Assembly (NCBI GenBank): GCA_020543525.1
Contig: JAHYIO010000001.1
Span: forward strand, 2,790,001 to 2,854,000
Direction of reading: 5' to 3'
DNA length: 64,000 bases
From: Coriolopsis trogii
Taxonomy: Eukaryota > Basidiomycota > Agaricomycetes > Polyporales > Polyporaceae
A program made the translations under genes and the position numbers. Positions 45,078 through 57,052 of the stretch are shown in pieces; within the stretch, counting starts at the first letter, position 1; every line of letters starts with the position of its first letter. The notes under the pieces are model-generated. The model was not told the origin of the DNA, ran no database searches, and saw only the letters and a list, made by a program, of their open reading frames with translations.

Positions 45078-48000
45078 TCATGGGATCTTCTGTGTGACAC
45101 TGTTGCCTGCCTCGCCTCCTGTCGGCAGCTTCACTTCGAACGTGTGGTAGTTCATGACGCCCCTCATCAGTGTGAGCATCACACTAGACAGCTTGTGCGT
45201 TGGGTCCGAGACTGTTACCGTATGGTCGTCGAGCTTGTAAATGACCACACAGTTGGCGGAAGCCTTCAGGACGACGAAGCCATCTTCTCCTGTCGGGATA
45301 TACATCGACTGCCCGCCTTTTTCCTGCCAGAAGACGAACATTGCCGTGTGGTGTACCTCGTCGTACACGGCCGAGACGTTCTCGTCGTTCTGGACGGTCG
45401 TGAGCTTCGTCGCCTGGCTCTTCTGTTCAAACTCGTCCGCGCTGACGGCGGGGAAGACAGTATACTCGGCAGGGACGGAGAAATCATTGTCCTTGCCGGA
45501 GCCGTGCGAGATCCATGCGGAGAAAATGTCGACGGTGCTCTTGGCGAGCTTCGAGATCCCGAGGGGCTGCCAGTCCGAGTGTCGGGACCCGAAGTCGACG
45601 TTGAGCGCGAGGCGGTCGAAGGTGTAGCCGACGCCGTCATGCCAGAGCGAGGAGGCGTCGGAGAAGTTCCCGCCTTGGTCGAGCTCGCGGCCGTTGACGA
45701 GGACAGGGCCGTTGAGCTTCTTTTGGTCGAGGACGGAGATTACGCCGGGGTTCGAGGAGGAAGACGAGGAGGAGGACTGGACTTGGGAGAGAATGACGTG
45801 TTGGACGTCGTTGTCGAGGAAGAACCATGCCTTTTGGAAGCTGAGCGACCCTGTGACGGGATTCTTGTAGCGCATGACGGCGGCCCCAAGCTTGCCATCC
45901 GATGCACCGCCGACAAAGTCCTCCTTAGTCGAAAGCCGGGAAAGGTCGCAGGAGAGCTTGGTGGCCCCGTAGTCAACGGTGGTGCCGGGAATCACTGGGT
46001 TTCCATTCGTGTGAGCAAGTGTCGTGCCAAGCGATAGGAGGAGAGCTCTCACAGTTCCAGTCCCATCCTCCTGCTATGTCCTCGTACTGTGAGCCATCGA
46101 GGTATGTGTAGACAGTGCCGTCTGACAAGTGGAATCCGAAGGGCTACATAAAAAGATGATGGTGAGTCGTTCGTCAGCATGCATGGTAGCTACGGAAATT
46201 ACATTTTGTTCGTTTGTGCATTCGGAGTTCGAAGTCCTTGAGGAATACATCTTGAGCGTGGTGACATACCCAGAACCTCGTTGAACCTGAGGAAGGAGAT
46301 CTGAGCTGAGAGATATCCCGAATTTGGAGGATATCGTACCATGTAGTCATTGGCATAGAACATGCGGTTGCCTATAACGTTCCCAGAGTTGGCGGAGTTG
46401 CTGGGGTCCAATAGGCTCTGGGATACGGACTTCAACGCATCCGAATTCCACTCATCACCAAGTTTCTGGATACGACTGATGTTGATCTGGACCTTTCCAG
46501 TAGCCCTATAGTTCGTTTAATTATTGATCGACATTTTTTCGGAGTTACGTAGCACGTACTGGTCGTCTGCGGTGGGGAAGCTGATGAACCTGTTCAAGGT
46601 ACTCTGTCGTGACGTGAGTGTTTATTAGTGCTTCGCTCGGGCGATTGTACTTACAAAGTCGAAATGCAAAACGTCCGTCTTCACGTTGCGATAGATCATC
46701 CACAGGTCCGCGTCTATAAGCGATTCGAACGTTTTCTGCGAATCTGGATTAGCAGTGGTGGCAGAGAACTGTGTGCCTCCGGCGCAAATTTCCATTGCGA
46801 GGATGTCATTGACACTATCGTCATAGTGAGGCTCAAGTTCAAATGTAGCAGCAGTAGTCATCACTCACTAGTCCTTTCCGTAGTTGCCGTTGTAGAGGAG
46901 ACCTGCATGCTGGCTGAAGCTGCCATCGGCTTTCACTCCATCGGCCTTGACTTCGCTGTGAACGACAACCTCGTCATGAATGTGCTGGTAGCCCAGCGCG
47001 ATGGCAGACGCGTTGTTGTTCAGCAGCCCGCCATCGATCGTAATTTTCGACACGTCAAGCGCATTCGCACCCGTCATCTTGCCGATACGGTCGACGCCAT
47101 TGATGAGTGTGCCAGCAGTGCGTTCAGAGAACTGTGTGCAACTCTTGCGTTGCGAGTCCGATAGGTTATCTGGGCCGACTAGAAGACAGCTTTCTCCCAC
47201 GAGGAGTGGGATCGTGATGACCTGTGAGTATGAATAGGGTTCAGCTACCAGCAAGCATAGATGCTATGACGTTGTCAACCGTACATTTGAGAACCAGTTT
47301 GTGTTCCAGAAGCCAGGCGTTCCACACTTGCAATCACCGCTGAGGCACGAAGGATCAGTGAAGTCTTGCTGGAACCAAAAGTCCATAGCGCGCGAGACAG
47401 CATCGAGGACCGAGCGATCGTTCGCGAACTCGTCAGCGCCTTCGACGCCTCCATGCCAGGCAGCGGCCATGAAGGCTGCTCATCATCTGTCAGTAAACCG
47501 TGATGCAGTCACACAGTTGAATGGACACCAACCGATACGTTGCCAGTGAAGTCTGGCAGGCCTGTTGGAGAATCATCCTTCAGTGACGGCCGCACAAACG
47601 GCTCCCACACCCAATTGCTTACCAGTTGGCTTTTTGACCATCGCATCCGGTGGTATAGTCGACCTCGGAATCCGGCCACTTGCCATCCTGTCCCAGTGTT
47701 TCGACCCTGTTGAGGATTGGTTATGCACCGCGCGCACTGATCCATGTAAGAGTAGGCTTCACTGACCATTCGCTGATGTCAGCAACCGTACCGACGAGCG
47801 GGTCAATGACATCTTCTGCGATGGTGGCAATACGACGCCGTCGAATGGTGTCAATGTCGGTCTGTGTCGAATCCACAAGTGAGTCGCGTTCGGGCGCCGC
47901 GGAGCTCGGCGGCGAGCCTGGCGTGGAAGAAGGAGAGGAAAGCAACGATGCCGATTGGCTAGTAGCTGAAGAGGCAGTGGTAGCAGATACAGACGACTCG

Positions 48001-48218
48001 GGGGACGGAAGAGTGTCGTTCACTGCGAGTGCAGCTGGCGAGAGGTCTAGAAGAGAAGAAACGTTGCCCCATTGCCAGCCAAAGCCGGAAGAAACGTCGA
48101 CGTCGAGCAACGAGCTCGAGCTGCGGCGAGGAATGGCGAGACTTTGAGCGCTAAGGATGTAATCAGAAACGAGCGTGAATGCGAGAGGAAGCGCTTTGCG
48201 CGACGAGAGCCCAAGCAT
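45078..48218 (-). CDS. Polysaccharide lyase family 8, copy 1
   Basis: PL8 enzymes cleave uronic-acid polysaccharides (hyaluronan, chondroitin, xanthan) by beta-elimination; the natural substrate of the fungal branch is uncertain. The start at 48218 (MLGLSSRKALPLAFTL) gives a signal-like N-terminus; a longer frame upstream to 48359 is less likely. A Ser/Thr/Pro-rich segment of about 90 residues follows. The alpha domain has MAAAWHGGVEGADEF, GFWNTNWFSNV (catalytic Asn region), DGSFSQHAGLLYNGNYGKD (catalytic His and Tyr) and FSTLNRFISFP (Arg). The beta-sandwich half has GTTVDYGATKLSC, FVGGASDGKLGAAVM, KAWFFLDNDVQHVILSQ and ends AGNSVTQKIP. About eight introns. Secreted. Confidence 0.88.
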
Positions 48219-48960
48219 GTTGTTGAAGATGTCGCAGATACCAATGTCACAAGATAAATAGAAAAAAGCACTGAGGCAGAGAATGTACGAAAGTTGAACG
48301 AATGAAGGAGGGAGGAAGGAGAAGAAAGATATGACAAGCGAAGCGAGAGTATCTCGCATAAGTAAGACGGTATATCAAGCTGCAGTGCGGCCGGCGGGCT
48401 CCATCACCCTGATGCACTGGGTCTAGATCATGAGCAGGCCGGCCAACAGACTTCGTTGACAAGGTGGACTGCGCACGGCAAAGTCACGGACTGATGTTGA
48501 TACTACCCGGGGATTATGATGCAAGATGATTAGAGTTCATCATCGAATCAATGCTGTGGTTGTACACCCCACAGCTCTGGACTTCTTGGGTAGAGGGCCC
48601 CCATAGGCCATAGATACTGTGTCTTAAGCTACAGGGAGTAATGGCTCGGGAGGAGGGGTCGCTGGCTTGAAATCTTGATTGTTTCCATACGTATTCGGCG
48701 GGTTTTGCCACAAAATGAAGTAGCGATCAAGCAAGCCCATATGATCTCCATATTCTGAGCTAGCCAGGCTCTCCGTATCCCTGAGGATGACCGGGGAAAA
48801 GTTGTGCAATTATTATCGTGTGCGTCTGAGCTTTCTGGAGTCGTTGCAGGACGCGTGTCGGATTGATGGAAGTGCCAGGCCTTGGTCCAAAAGTGAGTAG
48901 GGCGTTCAGCCGTCCGACTTGAGTCGGCCCCGGAACAATGGCAGCCCAAGGCCACCACCT
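48219..48960. other. Gap upstream of PL8 copy 1
   Basis: Carries the PL8 copy 1 promoter and leader and the F-box 3' UTR. An open frame continues upstream of the chosen PL8 start to 48359 but reads as a hydrophobic, poorly conserved leader. No other gene was seen. Confidence 0.55.
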
Positions 48961-50261
48961 TCACCAGAGGATCGTAAATGTCAACAGGTCCCGAGCCTTT
49001 AGACCAGCGAGGGCGGCCGAGGTGGACTGCTCGCATAGGGCCCAGTAGTTTTCGGACCCCGACCAGCGCTTGCTTGGTACGATCCTAACCTCAACACGGC
49101 GGAGATGAGGGAAACGACCCTCATTGGCGAGCACCTCATCGACCGCGTGTAGATTGAAAACGAACCGATCTTCGACTGCTGTAGGGCGTTGTAGCTGCAG
49201 GATCTCGATTGTGACAGTGCGGAGCGTAGATGAGGCTTGGGAAAGCAGCCCGGTCGCAAACTGAGCAATAGGCAGTTGGCTCTCTTTATCGTACAACATC
49301 GGAATCACAATGGATTGCAAACGTTTGCATGCAGCGATGTTCACGGCAGGAACTTTGTCCACCACTGAAGTAGACAGCAAAGTCAGCATACCAAGCATAG
49401 CGCAGACAGCAAACGCGCCTCACTTTTGAAAGGACTGAAGGGGGATGGGCCACGCGGATCAAGCCAGCGACAAGTCAGGCAGCCAAGTCGCAACAAACGA
49501 ACATTCTCGCCTGCCTGAGCAAGCAATCTCCCCAGGGCTTGCGCGTCCTCTATGGCCTCGCAATTGACGAATACGTCAGTTAAGGAACCGCTCGAGATGC
49601 TCTTCGAAAGCGCTTCTATCATAGCGAGAGGTGCTCTTTTGCTGCAAAGGGATAGCTTCTGGAGCTCGATAGGCCGATGAATGCATCCCGGATCGAACGG
49701 TAACGTGGATGAAATCCTGATGTCGGGGCTTGTAACCAATGCTTTCGGTGCGAACAAGGAGACAACACGAACGAAGCCAGCCAGGGAGGACCGCTCGTGA
49801 CCATATCCACCAAAGTAGAGCGCGTCGACATAGAAGGGCCCAAATGAGAAGAGGTCCGCTGTGGATGGAAGGGGTAATGGAGGTGCGTATCGAAAATCGT
49901 CAAGTCTAACGGACTTGACGTTGGGCAGGAGCGTTATGATCTTGGCGATCATGACGTCGTCAATTGTCGTGCTCGCGTAACTCCTGTCCAAGGTGTATGA
50001 GCGCGTCAACCGGCCGCTGAACTGTAGCTCCGAAATCCTCTGAGCAATGCGAGGGTAGGTGCGCAAGAAGTGGACAAGATGGTCCGGGGACTTGATGCGT
50101 TTGGCGAAGAGCCTGCGGGTGAAGAAGTACTCCAGAGCCACCCCGCGCAGTCTCCAACAGGTTAGGGAACACGCGATTGTGTCACGTTTTGATGACTTGA
50201 GTTGTGTAAGAATGATGTGCAGGAGCTCTGGTGGCAAGTCAGTGAGCGTGCGGAGAGACAT
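48961..50261 (-). CDS. F-box protein
   Basis: The N-terminus (50261) is an F-box of about 45 residues: LTDLPPELLHIILTQLKSSK followed by TIACSLTCWRLRGVALEYFF. F-boxes bind Skp1 to bring targets to an SCF ubiquitin ligase. The rest, about 380 residues, has spaced leucine-rich segments (NVKSVRLDDFRYAPPL, ELQKLSLCSKRAPLAMIEAL, NVRLLRLGCLTC) like the irregular LRR proteins abundant in Agaricomycetes. One intron near 49390-49440 joins a second exon that ends ARDLLTFTILW at 48961. The target cannot be guessed. It lies between two PL8 genes on the same strand. Confidence 0.82.
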
Positions 50262-50554
50262 TTGAGCTCAAGTCGAGATGGTTGGGGTGGCGGTTAGAGG
50301 ATCGAGTACGGGCGTCTACTATCTCTAAACGATCGACGTCGTGCAGCCGTTGAGGTCTTTGATACAAGCTTGATGTGTAGACGCGTTCTTATCCTCGCGC
50401 ATGTTCAACTTCACAGAGTCATAGTCCGCATTAGCAGGAGGCAGATCCCAATCAATATTGGTACAACGAGAGCTGACTGCATAATTTCACAGAACATATT
50501 ACAACACGAACGAAGACTACCGTATGCTACCCATAACAATACAAAAGTATACAG

Positions 50555-51262
50555 TCAATCAACCATGGGAGTACCTGCCTCCCTCTTTGGTCGCCTGTAG
50601 TTGCACTTGTACGCATGCCGTGGCATCATGTCCGGCCTGTTCGTCGTGTACCCGCAGCCCTTCGGGCACTCCTTGTGCCGTATTGTCGAGTGCTTCGATT
50701 CAATATGCCGCCGTAATCCCGCGAACTGGATCGTGGTCGTGCACTGTTGCCATCGGCAGCGGATCCTCGTCTGGTACTTATCCACGTAGGGCGGCTGTCT
50801 CGTCCCCCGCCGCGTCTCGGCCGTCCCTTCGCGTGCATATCTGACTCCTCTGAGAGTCTCTTCGTCGTCGTCATCGCTCTCCTCGTCTCCGGTCTCGAAC
50901 GCATCGTCCATGTCCACATCGGGAGTGTCAGAACTTGCGCGCTCAGCATCTGCCAGCGGCTTGTGGACGCGTTCAATATGCTGCCAAAGCTCTTTCCGGT
51001 CCGACAGCTGCTCCTTGCACCCCTCCCAGAGGCAAACAATGGAGCCCGAAGAAGGCTCAGCGGCCTGCGCTCGTGTCCTGGAAGCCTTCTGTACCCGAGC
51101 TGTGTTCATGACCGCGATCTTTTGAGCAACCGCTGCTTTCGTCTCGGCGGTGACGAGACGACGATACGTCTTCCGCCGGCCGGAAGTTTTGGTCTTCGTG
51201 GGTGGGACCCACTCTGGAGAGGACTCGCGCGACTCGAAGTAGTCGGGAGACGGAGTCGACAT
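50555..51262 (-). CDS. C2H2 zinc-finger protein
   Basis: A single exon of 235 residues from the ATG at 51262 (MSTPSPDYFESRESSPEW). After a basic segment there is a finger, CLWEGCKEQLSDRKELWQH ending IERVH, an acidic spacer (DDAFETGDEESDDDD), then CRWQQCTTTIQFAGLRRHIE-SKH, and a third Cys/His group (CPKGCGYTTNRPDMMPRH). The spacing fits paired C2H2 fingers of a fungal transcription factor. In-frame codons continue upstream (QQCYDSDYDTP), with another YDSD further up and an AG acceptor near 51363, so a short 5' exon may be missing. Its position between the PL8 genes makes a pathway-specific regulator possible but unproven. Confidence 0.75.
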   Translation of the reverse strand: MSTPSPDYFESRESSPEWVPPTKTKTSGRRKTYRRLVTAETKAAVAQKIAVMNTARVQKASRTRAQAAEPSSGSIVCLWEGCKEQLSDRKELWQHIERVHKPLADAERASSDTPDVDMDDAFETGDEESDDDDEETLRGVRYAREGTAETRRGTRQPPYVDKYQTRIRCRWQQCTTTIQFAGLRRHIESKHSTIRHKECPKGCGYTTNRPDMMPRHAYKCNYRRPKREAGTPMVD

Positions 51263-52447
51263 AGGCGTATCGTAGTCGGAATCGTAGCATTGCTGAGAGC
51301 TGAATAATGGGGACGGGGATTGCGACGCGCGCTCCGACTCGATGTCGCTGTCATAATCGCTGCAGTGGCGTGTAAATGCTGTGCACTCCTTTGATAACCA
51401 TGATCAGAGAGAACGTACTATATGGCCTGTGATATCGCTTCAGCTGGTTCAGGCTCGCGATGCCATCGCAAGTTCGCGCGCGTCTTGGTATAATGTTCAT
51501 GGCAGGACACGAGGTACTCGCCAGGAGCAACCGTCGTGGGTGGCACAAACGCGCACAAAGGAGTGGCCGACATCTCGAGCTCGTTAGAGGAGTGTGGGAT
51601 GGCAAGTGATGGAGAGCAGCGGAAACGTACGCGGCGGTACTATATGGAGGTGCGACAAGGGATATCCAGAGCGTGCGTGCCATTGCCCAGCTTTATGTGT
51701 GGCCCTGCCCATCGGGGGCTTGACAACGGCCACAGACGACAAAGGACGCGCTTTGACTTTGAGAGGCTCATGTCAATGGCGGTGGTTGCCACCCCGCCGC
51801 TTTGAGCGGGGCCACTTTTGGCGCATTGGCTCGCGTGCCGGGTCGAGGCGCGACATACTCAAAGACCGTCACGCATTATCGTCTGAAAGACAAAGCTAAC
51901 AATGATTAGTTTACTAATGACGGTAACAGTGAACGTCGCGGGACTGCCAGCAACTCACAACGGTTTTGACTGTTAGTGTAGCTGTATAGCCATGGGCTCC
52001 AGCGAGATCTGGATGCACAATAAGGACCCGAGTCTATGGCGAGAATGCGACCTCTCAGTACAGAGACAAAGAGATCCTGTCATCGAATTCAGAGTTGGTG
52101 GCTCTGTCCGAGACCTTTCCCACGCACGCCAGAACCAGACATTTCCCCAGACGCTCGGCGCCTCACCAACCTCCTGCGAGTGGCATAGTAGCTTGCGATG
52201 CGGGCAACTCAAATCAGTCAACGAAGAAGAGATAGTCGTGCATTGTGCGTCAGTAGAGCTACATGTGTTCGTGACGTCATGACATTTCATCCCATCAATA
52301 GACAACTGGATGCCAAACTTCAGGGTGCTTCAAGCGTGCAGGCGAGAGATTCGGAGAGAAAAACGGTGTGCTAGAGAGAGGAAGTCAGGAATTTGCCATA
52401 GATTGTGTGACGAGGATGCAGTATTTTACTCACGATGAGCAGAAAGT
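51263..52447. other. 1.2-kb gap between C2H2 gene and PL8 copy 2
   Basis: Contains a possible missing 5' exon of the C2H2 gene near its left end and the 3' UTR of PL8 copy 2 near its right end. Short open frames show no domain. I see no repeat or mobile element. Confidence 0.5.
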
Positions 52448-55192
52448 TTATGACGGAAGTGCTTGTGTCAAGCTACTTCCAGCGATCCCGCCCGACGGCA
52501 GTGTGAATGAGACGACTTTGCTGGTCGCTGAACCCCAGCCCGGAGGCGCCGTCCCCGAGCTCTTCGTAAACGTAAGGGTGAGCGTGGAGAGCAACTGCGT
52601 GGGGTCCGCAACCGTAACCTCCCACGTATCCATCCGGACGATGATGTTCGAGCTCCCGGACGCCTGCACCTTGATTGTCGCTCCGCCCGACGTCTGAGCG
52701 GGGATAGTGAACTGGCCCCCGTTCGTCTCCCAGAACACGCCAAACACGGTCTTGTGCGCGATGTCGACGAGTGCGGAGATCGAGCCGTCGTTTCGAATGA
52801 CGTGTACGTTCGCTGTTGCCGCTGCTGCTTTCGTTGCGAAGCCGCCGGCGGTCGTCCCGGGGAAGACCATGTACGAGATGGCAGCGGAGATGTCGTCGTG
52901 CGCGAGCCACGCGCTGAACATGTCCACGGTCACTTGTGGCTGAGAGGACGCCCCGATGGCGGACCAATCGCCCGTCCGTTCAGAGACGTCGACGGACAAC
53001 GTGACGGGGTCGGTGACGTTGAAGACATATCCAACCCCTCCGTGCCAGAGCGTGCTAGCCTGGGAGAAATTGCCACTGGTGGCGCTCTCCCCGTTGACGA
53101 GGACATCGCCGACATGCTTCCTCTGGTCGAGGACGGAGAAGACTGGCGCAGATGTGGAGGAAGTGATACGAGCGACCATGACAAATTGCACGTCGTCATC
53201 GAGGAAGAACCATGTCTTCCGCCAGTTGAGACTCTTCGTGATTGGATTCTCGTACCGCATCGCGACGGCACCGACACGACCGTCAGAAGCACCGCCGACG
53301 AACGTCTGGATACCTGTCTTCCTGGTCATGCTGCAGGCGAGCTGCGTAGCGCCATAGTCGACAGTGATACCAGGGATGAGGTTCCAGTCCCATGCGGCGA
53401 CGATGTCCTCGTACTCATCGCCGTTGATGTGGGTGTATACTGTGCCATCCGCCAGATGGAAGCCAAAGTTGTTCGCCTGATCGGTGCACTCGGTGTTCTG
53501 GGTCCGCTTGGAGTACATCCGCAAAGTAGTGACATAACCTGGACCACGTTGAACCTGTGTGCGATTCTCAGTATGAGAGGGCAAGCACTCCATAATGGAC
53601 CGATATATACCACATAGTCGTTGGCGAAGAATACACGGTTGCCTACAATGTTACCGGAGTTTGCAGACGTTGTGTTCAAGTTGAGGTTGTTGAATGCATT
53701 CAAAATCTTGTCGGAGTTCCATAGCTGCCCCAGAACTTGCAGTTGGGTGAGATTTGTCTTGATACTCGCAGACGCACTACAATATGCGTGCGATTATAGG
53801 TACAGCAATAGCACTGTGCACACGTCGACTTACTGATTATCGATGACCGGGTCGGTCATAAGCCTTCCGAGGACACTCTGTGTGATATATTCAGCAAGGA
53901 AGCGGCCCCATAAGTGTATGCGTACTTACGAAATCCCAATGAAGGACGTTCGTGAAGATGTTGCGGTAAATCATCCATTGATCACCATCCACGAGGGTCT
54001 CCAGGGCGGCTCTCGCATCGCTATCCGCCTGAAACTGAGTGCCACCCGCTTCGATCTCAAATGAGAAGAGATCGTTCTCGCTGTCGAGCGCGGTATATTT
54101 AGCGGCAACGTTCTCACCACCGAGTCGTGTGACGGCTTACTAGTCCTTGCCGTAGTTGCCGTTGTAGATGATTCCAGCGTGTTGCCCGAAGGATCCATCT
54201 GCCCTGATACCGTCCGCTTTGGTCGCGTTCTGGATGACGGCATCCGCATGGACACGCCCAAACGCGGCAGTGATCAGGGTGGTGTTCCTTAGGAGCAGCC
54301 CTTCATCTATCCCGATGCTGGCTATGTCTAGGGCATTCGCGCCGGTGATAGCACTGACACCGTTGATACCGGTGTCAAACGTCGCAAAGCTGCGCCCGGT
54401 CATCTTCGTGCAGCCTGCCAACTCGGAGTCACTGAGAGAGTCGCCGAGAAGCAGGCACACCTCTCCAACGAATGTGGGCACTCCGATGACCTGTAAAGTT
54501 TGAGTGAGTCAATGTGACAAGCGGACCTGACGACCGGAAATGTACGTTGGAGAACCAGTTCGTGTTGTACAGTCCAGGCGTTCCGCAAGGACAGGCATCT
54601 TCTCCTCCGGAGTCCAGGCACGCGGGGTTGGTGAAGTCGTTGGAGAACCAGAAACCCATAGCTGAGGAAATTGCTGAGCGGACTTCGTCGCTACGTGTGA
54701 ACTGCGCCGCGTTCTTGAAGCCACCGTGCCATGCGGACGAGAATGTGACTGTATGTACATCATCAGTCAAGTCCGAGTGTAGAGGGGCATAGTGATCGCT
54801 ACGTACGGATACGCGACCAATGGACCTGCGCCTTCCAGTTGGCCGTCGGCGCGTCGCATCCAGCAGTGTAGTCGACATCTGGCCATTGTCCGTTTGGCTG
54901 CAGAGTAGACAACCTGCGCATATGTCAATGCCGTGAATATTTTCCGAAATTTCGGCAGGGTTGAGGACAGCACTCACCATGTCGAGATCGACGACGCGCC
55001 AGTGGTCGCGCCGACAATGGTGGCGAACCTCTGCTCAGTGACAGTCTGTATGTCGTCCAGCAGCGAGCCCGTAGAGGGAATGTGCGCCCTCGGTACGGCC
55101 AAGGCCGCCCCCAACGTTGCAACGGACAAAGTCATGGCAACGACGAAGCGGCCGATGGTCGCAATAGACTGGGGTCTGCTGTTACTGAGCAT
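52448..55192 (-). CDS. Polysaccharide lyase family 8, copy 2
   Basis: The start at 55192 gives MLSNSRPQSIATIGRFVVAM and a hydrophobic signal ending ALAVPRAH, then directly the alpha domain, without the long Ser-rich segment of copy 1. Motifs: FSSAWHGGFKNAAQF, CGTPGLYNTNWFSNVI (Asn), TGANALDIASIGIDEG, DGSFGQHAGIIYNGNYGKD (His and Tyr) and FSVLGRLMTDP (Arg). The second half reads GITVDYGATQLACSM, FVGGASDGRVGAVAMRYENP, KTWFFLDDDVQFVMVARITS, STLWHGGVGYVFN and ends GIAGSSLTQALPS. All catalytic positions found in copy 1 are kept. It is a diverged paralog of copy 1, same strand, 4.2 kb away. A TATA box lies 60 bp upstream. Confidence 0.9.
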
Positions 55193-56137
55193 GTCTCTTG
55201 AAGGAGGGATTGCTGCAAGAGCCTGCAGAAAACCTCAAGACTGCCTCGTGTTTTTATACCTCCTGGCAGACAGTGACTTTGGGAGAGGCAGAAAGCGGCT
55301 GCAGTCCATAATAGGGTGGCGAACGGAAGACGAAGTCAGCCGTTGAGGAGACTCGCATGGTCATCAGGCTTCTTCCGCATTAGCTGACTCTGCCGGACAT
55401 CTATCGTTCACAGCAACGGAGCCTTTTCGAAAGGCTGACATAGGGCTGACCGACGAAACAGGCCATTTCAGGACGGAGGCGTGCCCTGTGCCCGCCTCTC
55501 CGACATGACTAGGTTCGTTCCCAACCTCGCTCGAAATGTAGGTGAGGAGCGCACGATGAGAAAGACAACAAGAGGATCCTACGAGAGACGTCGGAGATAT
55601 TATAGGTGGCAGAGCACATGCATGTCGCGGAGAAATGGCATCGGAACAACTAGCGCGCGCAGGATCCGCATGTCGAATCAGAGAACGAGAAGTGGCGGAG
55701 ACTCATGGCTTTCTTGGGTAGCAGAAGTATGTCTGGCAGATGCAGGAACACGCCCAGGGGTATACACAATACTTATGAAAGCCGCAGATGCGTTGAAAGA
55801 GGCAGTTGTGGGTCCAATGTTGGGAGTGCAGAGTTAACCCGAGTCATTTGCATACCAAAGAGCGCGACGCGACAGCTGCAGCGCCTGCAGACGCTCACAG
55901 TTTTGGATCGACTTCTCCAGCCTCTACATATAGGGCTCCATGATCTACTGAGTCATCACTGACACACTGTTAGACAAATCCAGAAACGAATGAGTCCCAT
56001 TGGGAGCGAAATTATGCTACAGCTATCGATACAGGCACCGCAGGTGGTATGAAGTCCGGATGTACAGCGCTACAAACTATGATGGACGGTGAACCGCACC
56101 ATCGGCTCTCTAAATGTTCATTCCTCAGTCGGAGCAC
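55193..56137. other. Gap between PL8 copy 2 and the SUR7-like gene
   Basis: Holds the PL8 copy 2 promoter on the left and the 3' UTR of the SUR7-like gene on the right. No supported gene was seen in between. Confidence 0.55.
55251..55260 (-). promoter_or_regulatory. TATA box of PL8 copy 2
   Basis: On the minus strand GGTATAAAAA stands about 60 bp before the ATG at 55192. A clear TATA box is typical of regulated, inducible genes. Confidence 0.6.
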
Positions 56138-57052
56138 CTAGGCTTTGCCAGCAGCGACATGCAGCTTCGCAAGGGCGCACACAACCGGGACAGCGTAGAA
56201 CGCAAAGCCGACCCAGACCACTAGTCACAATCGTTAGACACATAACGAGCGTGGCATGCAAGGAGATATACGTACTGACGAATCCGTTGCTCGTGGCAGC
56301 GATGAGCTGTGGAGCATCGGAGCCTCCCTTCGAGATGTCGCGGTTGAAGTCCTCAACAGCCTTGCCAAACCACATACGAATGACAAGGAACGATGTGATT
56401 CCTACGATTGAGTCAGCAATCTGCACGTAAGGAGAACGGACCGAAGACATACCGATGAGGAAGCCCAGCAGCCCAACCCAAGCAGTCGTACGCTGCACCG
56501 CTGGTCGGTCAAAGACATTGCCGAACTTGCCCATTTTCCCGCGGAAGGCGGTCATCGTGAACATCAGCAAGAAAAATACGCTCAATACGAGGGAGATGGC
56601 GATAAACACGGGTGTTGTGGCTGTCGGCGCAGACAACAAATCGGGGGCGTTGCTTGGCAAGACAGAGAGATCTGATGGTGGATGAGCCCTCTGCGACACA
56701 CGGAAAAGGAAATTGAACGTACCGTAGACAGGGGAGACTGTTGGAGGCGTGCAGGTGACAACCGCATCCTGGCTTGAGCGTGAGCACGAGCCTGGAGTAT
56801 TATGTGAGTACACAAACGCAGGCGATGAGTGAGGGACATACCCAATGCACCGAGGAATATTGACGGACCGTCAATACCATCCGACGACTTCGACTGCGTC
56901 AACTCCAGAGAGGGCGACACTTTCAGCAGCGCTACTTGGGTCGGGAACAGAATGATAGGCGCGAGGTAGGAGAACAGGATGAGGATGAAAGACGTAAGCG
57001 ACAGCAAGGGCGCGAGGTAAAGGTTGATAGCCTTCGAAAGTCCAGCAATCAT
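56138..57052 (-). CDS. SUR7/PalI-like four-helix membrane protein
   Basis: The start at 57052 gives MIAGLSKAINLYLAP, with the first helix LLSLTSFILILFSYLAPIIL. A long extracellular loop follows (PSIFLGALGSCSRSSQDAVV, then TCTPPTVSPVYD), with two Cys that could pair as in Sur7/claudin-like proteins. Helices two to four are FIAISLVLSVFFLLMFTMTA, AWVGLLGFLIGMSS and MVWVGFAFYAVPVVCALA, the last rebuilt across an intron at about 56278-56220. It ends HVAAGKA. The topology matches Sur7/Rim9 family proteins of eisosomes or pH sensing. Which of these it is cannot be told. Confidence 0.75.

Noticed and set aside
45057..46037. 326-residue plus-strand open frame
   Set aside because: Exact antisense of the last PL8 copy 1 exon, whose sense frame carries family motifs.
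52754..53617. 287-residue plus-strand open frame
   Set aside because: Antisense of PL8 copy 2 coding sequence.
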